Source of the DNA: Opitutaceae bacterium
GTDB lineage: Bacteria > Verrucomicrobiota > Verrucomicrobiia > Opitutales > Opitutaceae
Reading direction: 5' to 3'
Assembly: GCA_016763045.1 (NCBI GenBank)
Contig: JAESUN010000148.1
Span: 1 to 6,727 of the forward strand
Length of the DNA: 6,727 nucleotides
Below are positions 1 through 5,845 of the stretch, piece by piece (position 1 is the first letter of the stretch; each line of letters begins with the position of its first letter). Below the pieces are notes generated by a model. The model was not told the DNA's origin. It made no database searches and saw only the letters and a program-made list of their open reading frames with translations. The position numbers were made by a program, and so were the translations under genes.

Positions 1-905
1 TAAAAATAACCTTGTTTTTTGCGATCTTCCATTGCGGTTTCAGAACGTTTATCATCTGATCTGGTTCCGCGTTCTGTTTGGCGAGCAACCGCCACTTCTT
101 GAATAACATCAGCCAGCGTCGAAGCTTCGGATTCAACGGCACCGGTACAAGTCATATCCCCGACAGTCCTAAAACGAACCCGACGAGTTTCCACTGTTTC
201 ATTCGGTAGCACAGACACGCATTCGGTATTCGCTAAAAGCGCACCAGAGCGATTGATCACCTCACGATCATGAGAAAAATAAAGGCTGGGAATATCCAAA
301 TTTTCCTGGGCAATGTATTGCCAGACATCCATCTCGGTCCAATTGCTCAAGGGGAAGATTCGAAAGTGTTCTCCCATATGCTTATTCCCGTTAAACAGAT
401 TCCAAAGCTCCGGCCGTTGGTTCTTCGGGTCCCACTGACCGAATTCATCGCGGTGTGAAAAAAAACGTTCTTTCGCCCGAGCCTTTTCTTCATCCCGACG
501 AGCACCACCAAGCGCTGCTTCCACCTGCAATTCCTCAAGCGCATCCAGCAAAGTAACTGTTTGTAATGCGTTGCGACTAGCATTGGCTCCTTTTTCCTCT
601 ACGACCCTTCCTTGATCAATCGTATCTTGCACTAACTTTACGATGAGCCGGGCTCCTATCTTATCAACCAGTCGATCTCTGAATTCCAGTGTCTCCGGGA
701 AATTATGTCCTGTATCAATATGCAGGAGAGGAAAAGGAATGCGAGCCGGCGCAAATGCTTTCTGCGCCAAACGGACCAAGACAATAGAGTCTTTTCCTCC
801 TGAAAAAAGTAAAGCAGGTCTCTCAAATTGAGCTGCCACTTCACGCATGATAAAGATCGCCTCCGATTCGAGCTGTTGTAGATGGCTTAAATTATAGTAA
901 GTCAT
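1..905 (-). CDS. cysD: CysD: sulfate adenylyltransferase (ATP sulfurylase) subunit 2
   Basis: CysD is the catalytic small subunit of the CysDN ATP sulfurylase, which makes adenosine 5'-phosphosulfate (APS) from sulfate and ATP in the cytoplasm. The reading frame is unbroken from the ATG at 905 to the left edge. It gives 301 residues ending QGYF, followed by the bases TA, so only the last base of the stop codon is missing. That is full family length (E. coli CysD is about 302). Visible motifs are the PP-loop SGGKDS at residues 35-40, LHIDTGHNFPET at 61-72, GGARRDEEKARAKER at 133-147, GQWDPKNQRPELW at 156-168, FPLSNWTEMDVW at 184-195 and RFRTVGDMTCTGAV at 244-257. The C-terminal GTRSDDKRSE pattern is the form common outside enterobacteria. 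The start lies 32 bases after the cysC stop with no clear Shine-Dalgarno sequence, so the pair is probably cotranscribed. The GTPase subunit CysN should follow just outside the window. Confidence 0.97.
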   Translation of the reverse strand, partial: MTYYNLSHLQQLESEAIFIMREVAAQFERPALLFSGGKDSIVLVRLAQKAFAPARIPFPLLHIDTGHNFPETLEFRDRLVDKIGARLIVKLVQDTIDQGRVVEEKGANASRNALQTVTLLDALEELQVEAALGGARRDEEKARAKERFFSHRDEFGQWDPKNQRPELWNLFNGNKHMGEHFRIFPLSNWTEMDVWQYIAQENLDIPSLYFSHDREVINRSGALLANTECVSVLPNETVETRRVRFRTVGDMTCTGAVESEASTLADVIQEVAVARQTERGTRSDDKRSETAMEDRKKQGYF

Positions 906-928
906 AATAATTTAGATAAAAAACATCC

Positions 929-956
929 AAGATTTAATTATTTTAGATTTAATCTT
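929..956 (-). other. AT-rich imperfect hairpin at the cysC/cysD junction
   Basis: The arms AAGATTTAAT (929-938) and ATTTAATCTT (947-956) pair over 10 positions with one mismatch and an 8-base loop. The cysC stop codon (938-940) starts the loop side. In the transcribed direction a run of six T follows after a 5-base gap, between the hairpin and the cysD start. This could be a weak attenuator or an RNA-processing or stability element that adjusts cysD relative to cysC. The stem has only one G-C pair, so it may equally be chance in AT-rich DNA. Confidence 0.3.
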
Positions 957-1537
957 GAGCGAACAAATTTGTATAAAGTTTCCAAAGCATCGGCTTCCGA
1001 GACTTTTTCAGTATAAAGAATTAAATCTGGATTTTCCGGTATTTCAAAAGCAGAACCCTGTCCGGTGAAATCGGGGATTCCGCCTGCTTTGGCTTTGGCA
1101 TAAAGACCCTTTACATCCCTTCTTTCACATTCTTCAAACGAACATTCTACAAATACCTCTATTAAGTCGTCCTGCCCTAGAATGTTTCGAGCCAGCTTTC
1201 GTAGGCTGTTTTGCGGCGTGATGAAAGAATTGATAACAATAACCCCTGCCTGAACAAAGAGTTTCGAAACTTCAGCTATTCGACGAATATTTTCGGCTCT
1301 ATCTTCATCGCTAAATCCGAGCCCTGAGTTCAAACCTGTTCGAATATTGTCTCCATCAAGTAAGGTTGTCGCGAATTTCTCTGAATGAAGTTTGCGCTCG
1401 AGTGCATTTGCCAAAGTACTTTTACCTGAACCCGATAACCCAGAGAGCCAAATAACTTGCCCACGCTGCTGCAAAAGCGACTCCTTCGTCGCTCTATCTA
1501 GTATTTTTGCATCTATGGGAAATAAGTTATCTGTCAT
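938..1537 (-). CDS. cysC: CysC: adenylylsulfate (APS) kinase
   Basis: CysC phosphorylates APS with ATP to give PAPS, the sulfate donor for assimilation or for sulfotransferases. The product is 199 residues, normal for a stand-alone bacterial CysC. The Walker A motif GLSGSGKS is at residues 33-40, the APS-binding DGDNIR at 61-66, GFSDEDRAENIRR at 74-86, and the lid segment RRDVKGLYAKAKAG at about 138-151, followed by DFTG and the PENPDL motif. The conserved FISP segment, whose serine corresponds to the phosphorylated Ser109 of E. coli CysC, reads FITP here (Thr107), a conservative change. The ATG at 1537 is the natural start because the kinase domain begins about 25 residues in. Only a weak purine stretch (GGTAAG) precedes it. 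It lies upstream of cysD, and it is a separate protein rather than a CysN-CysC fusion. Confidence 0.96.
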   Translation of the reverse strand: MTDNLFPIDAKILDRATKESLLQQRGQVIWLSGLSGSGKSTLANALERKLHSEKFATTLLDGDNIRTGLNSGLGFSDEDRAENIRRIAEVSKLFVQAGVIVINSFITPQNSLRKLARNILGQDDLIEVFVECSFEECERRDVKGLYAKAKAGGIPDFTGQGSAFEIPENPDLILYTEKVSEADALETLYKFVRSRLNLK

Positions 1538-1708
1538 TTTTCTTACCGTTTCTAGTAATCGGCCATTCTTCTAAAAATTAAATCTAAAAGCTATTTTCAA
1601 GCAGAAGAACCACCCATCAAGTCATTCGATAAGACAGTTAAATGCATGATTTTGAGTGAAGACAAGTTTAAAGATGAGTATTATACCTTTTTTACTAAAG
1701 ATAAAGTG
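1538..1708 (-). promoter_or_regulatory. Candidate cysC promoter (-10 TATAAT) and leader of about 135 nt
   Basis: This is the gap between the TPR gene stop and the cysC start. On the minus strand a perfect TATAAT occupies 1680-1685, about 23 bases past the TPR stop. No convincing -35 is found at 16-18 bases spacing (ACACTT/CACTTT). If the -10 is used, the leader before cysC is about 135 nt, long enough for regulation. It contains a 13-base stretch (1577-1589) complementary to the 3' end of cysC at 941-953. I see no known riboswitch core and no intrinsic terminator after the TPR gene, so read-through from the exporter operon is also possible. Confidence 0.45.
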
Positions 1709-2482
1709 TTAGGGTTCATACCTCTCCTCCAAACTCACATTCAGCCGCCCTTCCAGCTCTCGTATCTTCTCCAAGACTAGATCTGAGAGCGCCCATATAT
1801 CATCACGAGGCAAAGAGGGATGTAGCGTTATCAGCCATTCGTAGGCTTTTTCAGGCTGTCCAGACTGCCTGAGCATTTCTCCGTATAACCCGCCCATATA
1901 AAACGGAGCATCGATCTGAAGGGCAGCAAGCCTGTAATACTCCAATGCCTTTTGCATATCCTTCAACTTCCTCTGGTAGAGGGTCGCTATTTCAAAATGC
2001 AGAATTGAGCTTTGAGGATGGTGTAACAGCGCTCTTTCAAGATATTCCACAGCCAGTAAGCTATGCTCTCTTATGATACGATCTCGAATAGACAGAGGAA
2101 CGTCTTCAAATCGGCCAAAGGCTTCTATGCGCCACATCGGCATATCGTAGGCGATCATTCTCGATCCATTTATCCAAAAGTATGTTGGTCGAGGATCGAC
2201 AACCGTCACCATTTTTATCAACGTTTGGGTGGCAGGAAGATCAGATTTTTCCCATTTATGATTGGTTTGAAGCCAAAGTCCATCTGCGACCAAGGAACGA
2301 AAACCACCCAACAAACCAATCGTTATGCCCTGCCCTAATCCTCCTTCAAGGCTTTTAAGTTGGAGCTGAGGCTGCTTCGCATTCACTTCCTCCCACACTC
2401 TCATCTGGAGCGACCTGCTCAAAAAACCGATAAACAAAAGGGCACACACAATAGCCCCAATAAAGATGAGCTTAGATTTCAC
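1709..2482 (-). CDS. Membrane-anchored TPR protein of the ABC exporter operon (uncharacterised)
   Basis: I do not recognise a named family. The chosen start is the GTG at 2482, giving 257 residues. A longer in-frame ATG at 2545 would overlap the permease gene by 74 bases and add an unconvincing tail. The GTG overlaps the permease stop by 11 bases, consistent with translational coupling, and leaves an N-terminal signal-anchor (about residues 5-21, LIFIGAIVCALLFIGFL). Next come a LLGGFRSLVADGLWLQ segment (about 57-72), a VDPRPTYFW segment (about 95-103), and TPR-like helical repeats from about 140 to 222 (EYLERALLHHPQS, ALEYYRLAA, PEKAYEWLITLHPS). The likely topology is one membrane helix with an extracytoplasmic TPR domain that could scaffold the exporter or hold its substrate. 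That role is inferred from operon position. The end is acidic (LEERYEP) with a TAA stop. Confidence 0.8.
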   Translation of the reverse strand: MKSKLIFIGAIVCALLFIGFLSRSLQMRVWEEVNAKQPQLQLKSLEGGLGQGITIGLLGGFRSLVADGLWLQTNHKWEKSDLPATQTLIKMVTVVDPRPTYFWINGSRMIAYDMPMWRIEAFGRFEDVPLSIRDRIIREHSLLAVEYLERALLHHPQSSILHFEIATLYQRKLKDMQKALEYYRLAALQIDAPFYMGGLYGEMLRQSGQPEKAYEWLITLHPSLPRDDIWALSDLVLEKIRELEGRLNVSLEERYEP

Positions 2483-3284
2483 GTTTACTAAAGCTATATA
2501 CGGCCAGATAACTGAGACCAATCCAGTAAACGATGCCGTAGGCACTTGCTTTCAAAACAAGAGAACAAGGAAGAATTTCTCCCGATGCGACCCAATCCCC
2601 GAGATTGAATATTTGAAAATTAGGGAGCAGGTAGCTTAAAAAAAACAACAATCCCTTCACCACCCATGATGATGCGGTGCTCCATCCTTCCAGAGTGAGA
2701 TATTGCAAATGACAAATAATCACCAAAAGGAAGGACATTGTGACGGAGTAGAGATTTGATCTCGAAAAACTAGCAATCAAAAGCGTTAGAGCACTAATGA
2801 CTCCAAGTTTCACCCATTGAACCACTGAGAACAGAACAACATCGCCGTATCTGATCCATCCCTCAGGACGAATATCTTCCGAAATGCGTGAATAAATACT
2901 CGCTTCCCTGAACGCCAGCACTGCTAACAACGAAATAGCCATGAGAGCCATGAAAAACAGAAGAACGAAAAGGACCCCCAAAAATTTTCCCAAAATAAAT
3001 TCTGCTCGATGGACCGGCTTGGATAAAAGGGTTTGGACCGTCCGACTATCAATCTCGTTAAAGAAAAGCTGCGCAGTCACAACAACCGCCAACATTGATC
3101 CGAAAAAAGTCATCGCACCGAACCCAAAATCAACAATGAATTTCAACTCGGAAACGCCAAAATTAAATTCTCTAAAAAAAAGCGAACCGACAATTAACCC
3201 AATAGATAAAAGGACTACGAAATGAAAAAGCTTCTGCCGAATGGCTTCCTTCAACGTATTCCGAGCGATTAGAAAAAGTTTCAT
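2472..3284 (-). CDS. ABC-2 type transporter permease
   Basis: This is an integral membrane subunit of 270 residues, a typical half-transporter permease of the ABC-2 exporter superfamily (NosY/NatB-like). It begins with the usual short amphipathic cytoplasmic stretch (ARNTLKEAIRQK, about 7-18) before the first helix. Hydrophobic segments are at about 20-37, 55-76, 101-125, 147-173, 178-195, 208-222 and 243-265. The diagnostic loop TLLSKPVHRAEFILGKFLG lies between the second and third helices (about 85-103). A characteristic LLPNFQIFNL is near 219-228. The start ATG overlaps the ATPase stop as ATGA (3281-3284) and has the best ribosome binding site in the window. It must pair with the upstream ATPase, presumably as a dimer. 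The substrate cannot be read from the sequence. Confidence 0.92.
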   Translation of the reverse strand: MKLFLIARNTLKEAIRQKLFHFVVLLSIGLIVGSLFFREFNFGVSELKFIVDFGFGAMTFFGSMLAVVVTAQLFFNEIDSRTVQTLLSKPVHRAEFILGKFLGVLFVLLFFMALMAISLLAVLAFREASIYSRISEDIRPEGWIRYGDVVLFSVVQWVKLGVISALTLLIASFSRSNLYSVTMSFLLVIICHLQYLTLEGWSTASSWVVKGLLFFLSYLLPNFQIFNLGDWVASGEILPCSLVLKASAYGIVYWIGLSYLAVYSFSKREI

Positions 3285-4144
3285 CCGATTTCCTCCCCCT
3301 TAGTTTGATTCTTAATCTTCTCGAGAAACAGTTCTTCCAGATTTCGGCTTGATCTTCTTTCTGTGGTCAGCGACGCCCCTTTGCTTTTCAGCCATTGTTG
3401 AAGTTCGTCCTCCGCCTCCGCAGGCAATCCCTTTACCAGAAAAGTTTCCTCTTTAGTTTCTCTCAACAACGATTCAACAGATCCCTCTAAGATCAACTTC
3501 CCTTTATCCAAAATAGCAATACGGTCGCAAATCTCTTCAACATGGGCCAGTAAATGAGTGCATAGAAGCACTGTCTTGCCTCTCTCTTTCAGCTTTAAAA
3601 TTACTTTAGTAATTTTAATCGCACCGAGAGGATCCACCCCTGCCATCGGTTCATCAAGAATAATGAGATCCGGGTCATGCACTAAAGCCTGGGCCAATCC
3701 AATCCTCTGAAGCATGCCTTTTGAATAAGTCCCCACTCGTCGATCAGAGGCTTCTTCCAGTCCGACTAATGAAATAACAGCCGACACACTTTCCTTTATT
3801 TTGTTTTGAGAAACCCCACAAATTCCGGCATAAAAAGAAACCAATTCTTCCCCGGTTAAGTAGGTATAGAAATTTGGAGACTCCGGCAAATAACCGATCC
3901 TAGAGCGTGACGCGACATCAGAGCACCTGGAGTTAAAAACCATCACTTCTCCCATTGTTGGTTTTATAAGACCTAATAAAATTTTGAGAGTTGTACTTTT
4001 GCCCGAACCATTAGGGCCCAATAGTCCGAAAATTTCACCTTGAGGAATCTCCAGTGACAGCCCGTCAACAGCTCGCAATTTCAAGCCACGAAGTTTCAGG
4101 GAATAGTCCTTGGTAATATTTTTGATTGAAACGGCAATGCTCAC
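3281..4144 (-). CDS. ABC transporter ATP-binding protein (ABC-2 exporter class)
   Basis: This nucleotide-binding subunit powers the adjacent permease on the cytoplasmic side of the membrane. It has 287 residues. Walker A is GPNGSGKST at 43-51. The Q-loop region reads YLPESPNFYTYLT (85-97), with Glu where many ABC proteins have Gln, which is usual in this exporter group. The signature YSKGMLQRIGLAQAL is at 140-154, Walker B LIILDEP at 160-166 with catalytic Glu165, the D-loop GVDP at 169-172, and the switch His197 in CTHLL. A C-terminal extension of about 60 residues (from about 228) follows the core, as in NatA/CcmA-like proteins. The start is GTG (4144), preceded by a modest AGAGAG, 10 bases after the acylphosphatase stop. 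The stop overlaps the permease start. Confidence 0.95.
   Translation of the reverse strand: MSIAVSIKNITKDYSLKLRGLKLRAVDGLSLEIPQGEIFGLLGPNGSGKSTTLKILLGLIKPTMGEVMVFNSRCSDVASRSRIGYLPESPNFYTYLTGEELVSFYAGICGVSQNKIKESVSAVISLVGLEEASDRRVGTYSKGMLQRIGLAQALVHDPDLIILDEPMAGVDPLGAIKITKVILKLKERGKTVLLCTHLLAHVEEICDRIAILDKGKLILEGSVESLLRETKEETFLVKGLPAEAEDELQQWLKSKGASLTTERRSSRNLEELFLEKIKNQTKGEEIG
3291..3300 (-). promoter_or_regulatory. Strong Shine-Dalgarno of the ABC permease
   Basis: On the minus strand AGGGGGAGGA ends 6 bases before the permease ATG (GGAGG itself is 7 bases away). It lies inside the last codons of the ATPase gene (Lys-Gly-Glu-Glu). It fixes the permease start at 3284 and supports the ATGA overlap as real. 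No other gene here has an equally good site. Confidence 0.85.
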
Positions 4145-4154
4145 AAAAATCTCT

Positions 4155-4439
4155 CTACTTGATTAAAAACCCCTGAAACTCTCGATGGCGATATTCATCA
4201 GTTTGCTCAACTTCGTGAATAAAGCCCTCCATCTGATCCATTATTTCAGCTACAAAATCATTCACCTCCGCCTCCTCTCCTTCTAATTCCAATTGGACTC
4301 GACCATCTGTCAAATTACAAACAAACCCCGTTGTTTCGTAGCCTTTTGCGATATTGTAAACCTGGTACCGGAATCCCACTCCCTGTACTCGACCGGAAAA
4401 ATACACCGTCAGGTGAAAAGCTGAATCATCATCTTCCAT
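4155..4439 (-). CDS. acyP: Acylphosphatase
   Basis: This small cytoplasmic enzyme hydrolyses carboxyl-phosphate bonds such as acetyl or acyl phosphates. At 94 residues it matches the single-domain family length. The phosphate-binding signature FSGRVQGVGFR is at 14-24, with catalytic Arg24. The second motif GFVCNLTDGRVQLELEGE is at 38-55, with catalytic Asn42. The end, HREFQGFLIK, is a diverged form of the usual F.I.. finish. It is the first gene of the operon, 10 bases ahead of the ABC ATPase, and it stops with TAG. An AGGAG lies about 17 bases before the ATG, farther than normal, and no in-frame start codon lies closer to it. A metabolic link with the exporter is not evident, so it may simply share the promoter. 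Confidence 0.95.
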   Translation of the reverse strand: MEDDDSAFHLTVYFSGRVQGVGFRYQVYNIAKGYETTGFVCNLTDGRVQLELEGEEAEVNDFVAEIMDQMEGFIHEVEQTDEYRHREFQGFLIK

Positions 4440-4737
4440 ATTAAAGTAAAGGGTAACTCCTATATCTGAAAAAAATTAAAAAGGGAGCCCAAATTATTTA
4501 TACTAAAGACCAGGCCTTTGGTCAGAGGTGCAATTGCTACGTTTTTCACTCAAAAAGGTCAATAAATGATTTCTCAATAAATCACATAAAGGATTTATAA
4601 TAAATAATTTACAAAACATAATAGAGGAAAATACTCAGTATAAAACTTTACAAATCTTTAACAAATTGATTGCTTTATGAAATAAGCTAACCACCTTTTA
4701 CAGAGGATCACTCCTGTTTAGGTATAAATGCAATTCT
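4440..4737. other. AT-rich divergent intergenic region
   Basis: This 298-base stretch separates the minus-strand exporter operon from the plus-strand orphan gene and contains no credible ORF. Apart from the operon promoter described separately, it holds a perfect 6-base inverted repeat, TGATTT (4567-4572) and AAATCA (4579-4584), with a 6-base loop. A TATAAT at 4596-4601 on the plus strand has no good -35 partner. A TTGATT near 4666 has no good -10. The plus-strand promoter is therefore not resolved. The divergent arrangement suggests regulatory sites for both directions. Confidence 0.6.
4497..4525 (-). promoter_or_regulatory. Candidate sigma70 promoter of the acyP-ABC-TPR operon
   Basis: On the minus strand CTGACC (-35, 4520-4525, four of six consensus bases) is followed by exactly 17 bases and TATAAA (-10, 4497-4502, five of six). 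The predicted start of transcription is about 50 bases before the acylphosphatase ATG. The spacer contains an inverted repeat GACCA (4508-4512) / TGGTC (4519-4523) that could be an operator overlapping the -35. The assignment rests on consensus match and position only. Confidence 0.5.
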
Positions 4738-5433
4738 ATGAGCTATTCTGACTTAGAAAACTATTCTGACAGTGAATGGGAAGAACCATAGGATATCGCG
4801 TGGAATGAGTTTGACTGGGAAAAGTATCTCCGCCGTCAAGACGGAACCATTCAATGCTACCTTTCTCATTACGAAAAGGTTCTCGATAAAGACGATCGCA
4901 TCGATAGTGTTGCAGAACAAATGGGTTGGGCTCAAGGAAGCTGGACTAACGACGAAACCCTTTCTACTGAATCACTACCCGACGCCCTGGATAACGAAGA
5001 GAGTCGAAGTGGTGACCTAGACCCTTATACGATACAAAAACATCCTATCTATATCTCAACGAAGGCCCTCTATTCATGGATAGGAAAAGCATGGGATCAA
5101 GTCGCACCTGCTTGCGCCTCTAAAATACCAGCGAAGACCGCCCTTTCATTCCAGAGCTCACTCTTTCAGGCCGAACAAAGTTCTTTTATGGCCATACAGT
5201 CACTAGACATGGCTGATTATTCCTTGGTCATTTGTTTGCTCAAGCGTTCACTAGGGCAACTGAATCAATCCTTTGCGATGCTCCAGCAAATGGATGACAC
5301 TAAAACTCCCCCCCTCGTCTACTTCAAAGCTCAGGCATATATTCGCCTCTTTGATATTCGTGAAATTTGGCTCAGGGTCATGCGAGACTGCCGCGAAGAA
5401 TTAGCGCGACGATTCGGAGATCGAGAGGGCTAA
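4738..5433 (+). pseudogene. Uncharacterised acidic/helical protein gene interrupted by an in-frame TAG at codon 18
   Basis: From the ATG at 4738 one frame runs 231 codons to a TAA, broken only by TAG at 4789-4791. The first part reads MSYSDLENYSDSEWEEP, and the frame resumes DIAWNEFDWEKYLRRQDG with no shift. The sequence on both sides of the TAG has the same acidic, Trp/Tyr-rich character, so the TAG looks like a point change (CAG Gln to TAG is one base). Residues about 22-62 are charged. From about 100 on, the protein is mainly helical and ends RLFDIREIWLRVMRDCREELARRFGD. No signal peptide, membrane helix or catalytic motif is evident. The first in-frame restart is ATG 4921 (170 residues), with no Shine-Dalgarno sequence. 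I recognise no named family. It may be a conserved hypothetical protein, a young pseudogene, a readthrough gene or a sequencing error. Confidence 0.65.
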
Positions 5434-5664
5434 GCCCTTTTCGCTTCCTTCGGAGGTATCATCTCAAAAGTTTGTTGTCGAAGAAAGCTTCAAGAAAGTC
5501 AGCGACGAAACAGCCAAAAAATTTAGGTGGCAATAACAGGAGTCCCACTGTGAGTTCAGCGAATTCCGTCATTAGATCCGTTTGCACAAAGGAGAAAAAA
5601 AGATTCCGACAACGATTTTCCCTCTTTCAAACAGTCATCGAATGCGCAAGCCTCGGTTGAGTAA
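5405..5664 (+). pseudogene. Possible decayed small ORF (frame-scattered coding traces)
   Basis: One frame is open from 5405 to a stop at 5534-5536 and reads SSQKFVVEESFKKVSDETAK before stopping. It has no ATG, GTG or TTG at its head. A good Shine-Dalgarno GGAGG (5452-5456) sits where a start codon would be expected near 5461, and a 2-base loss could explain the missing ATG. Beyond the A-run at 5515-5521, other frames look more coding-like. One ends SDNDFPSFKQSSNAQASVE at the stop 5662-5664. This fits a short gene damaged by several frameshifts. The first stretch vaguely recalls the N-termini of YkvA/DUF1232 proteins, which I cannot verify. It could also be non-coding DNA. Confidence 0.25.
5426..5441 (+). 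terminator. Short intrinsic terminator wrapped around the orphan gene's stop codon
   Basis: The sequence AGGGC-TAA-GCCCT followed by TTT forms a 5-base GC-rich stem whose 3-base loop is the stop codon of the preceding gene, ending in four T (5438-5441). G-U and A-T pairs can extend it by two or three positions. It is short for a terminator but well placed, and no better candidate follows. Confidence 0.4.
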
Positions 5665-5845
5665 TAGGCTCTTAAATCAAGTGTCCTTTATCAGAACACG
5701 CAATCCAGCGTAAGTGATTGCCGGCTCCCTTCGCTAATAAAGCAGATAACGAAGGATTTGGTTCGACGAGCACCTAATTGTATTTAACCGAAGCGCTGTG
5801 TTTTTCTTTGCCAACTGAATATTCCATCTGACATATCAACTGTTT
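5434..5845. other. 412-base gap between orphan gene and GT-C gene
   Basis: There is no intact gene here. The first 230 bases hold the possible decayed ORF. The rest has an inverted repeat CCTTCG (5728-5733) / CGAAGG (5750-5755) with a 16-base loop and no T-run after it, so it is a poor terminator. I see no convincing promoter for the downstream membrane protein. TTGCCA at about 5807-5812 lacks a matching -10. I found no tRNA or other known RNA on either strand. Confidence 0.5.

Noticed and set aside
347..844. Alternative-frame ORFs on the minus strand within the cysD region (347-583, 656-844)
   Set aside because: Codon-by-codon reading shows cysD is open without frameshift from 905 to base 1. 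The others are shadows of its codons.
1600..1640. A CTTATC...GGGTGG stretch in the cysC leader recalling the start of a SAM-I riboswitch
   Set aside because: The conserved GGAGGGA, GAAACC and GCAACC core elements are absent, so the resemblance is superficial.
1597..1647. A 16-codon leader ORF (minus strand, MHLTVLSNDLMGGSSA) in the cysC leader
   Set aside because: It has no Shine-Dalgarno sequence, it is not enriched in Cys or Met, and no antiterminator/terminator pair accompanies it.
4155..4791. TAG as a genome-wide sense codon, to explain the orphan gene
   Set aside because: acyP appears to end properly at TAG, 10 bases before the next gene, so TAG seems to be a normal stop here. Only local readthrough remains possible.
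5367..5660. 97-codon plus-strand ORF with a very basic product overlapping the end of the orphan gene
   Set aside because: Its first part overlaps the orphan gene in another frame and its composition (Arg/Ser-rich) is typical of a shadow. Only part of it may overlap the decayed ORF traces.
5728..5755. Inverted repeat CCTTCG/CGAAGG as an intrinsic terminator
   Set aside because: The loop is 16 bases, the stem only 6 pairs, and no T-run follows on either strand.
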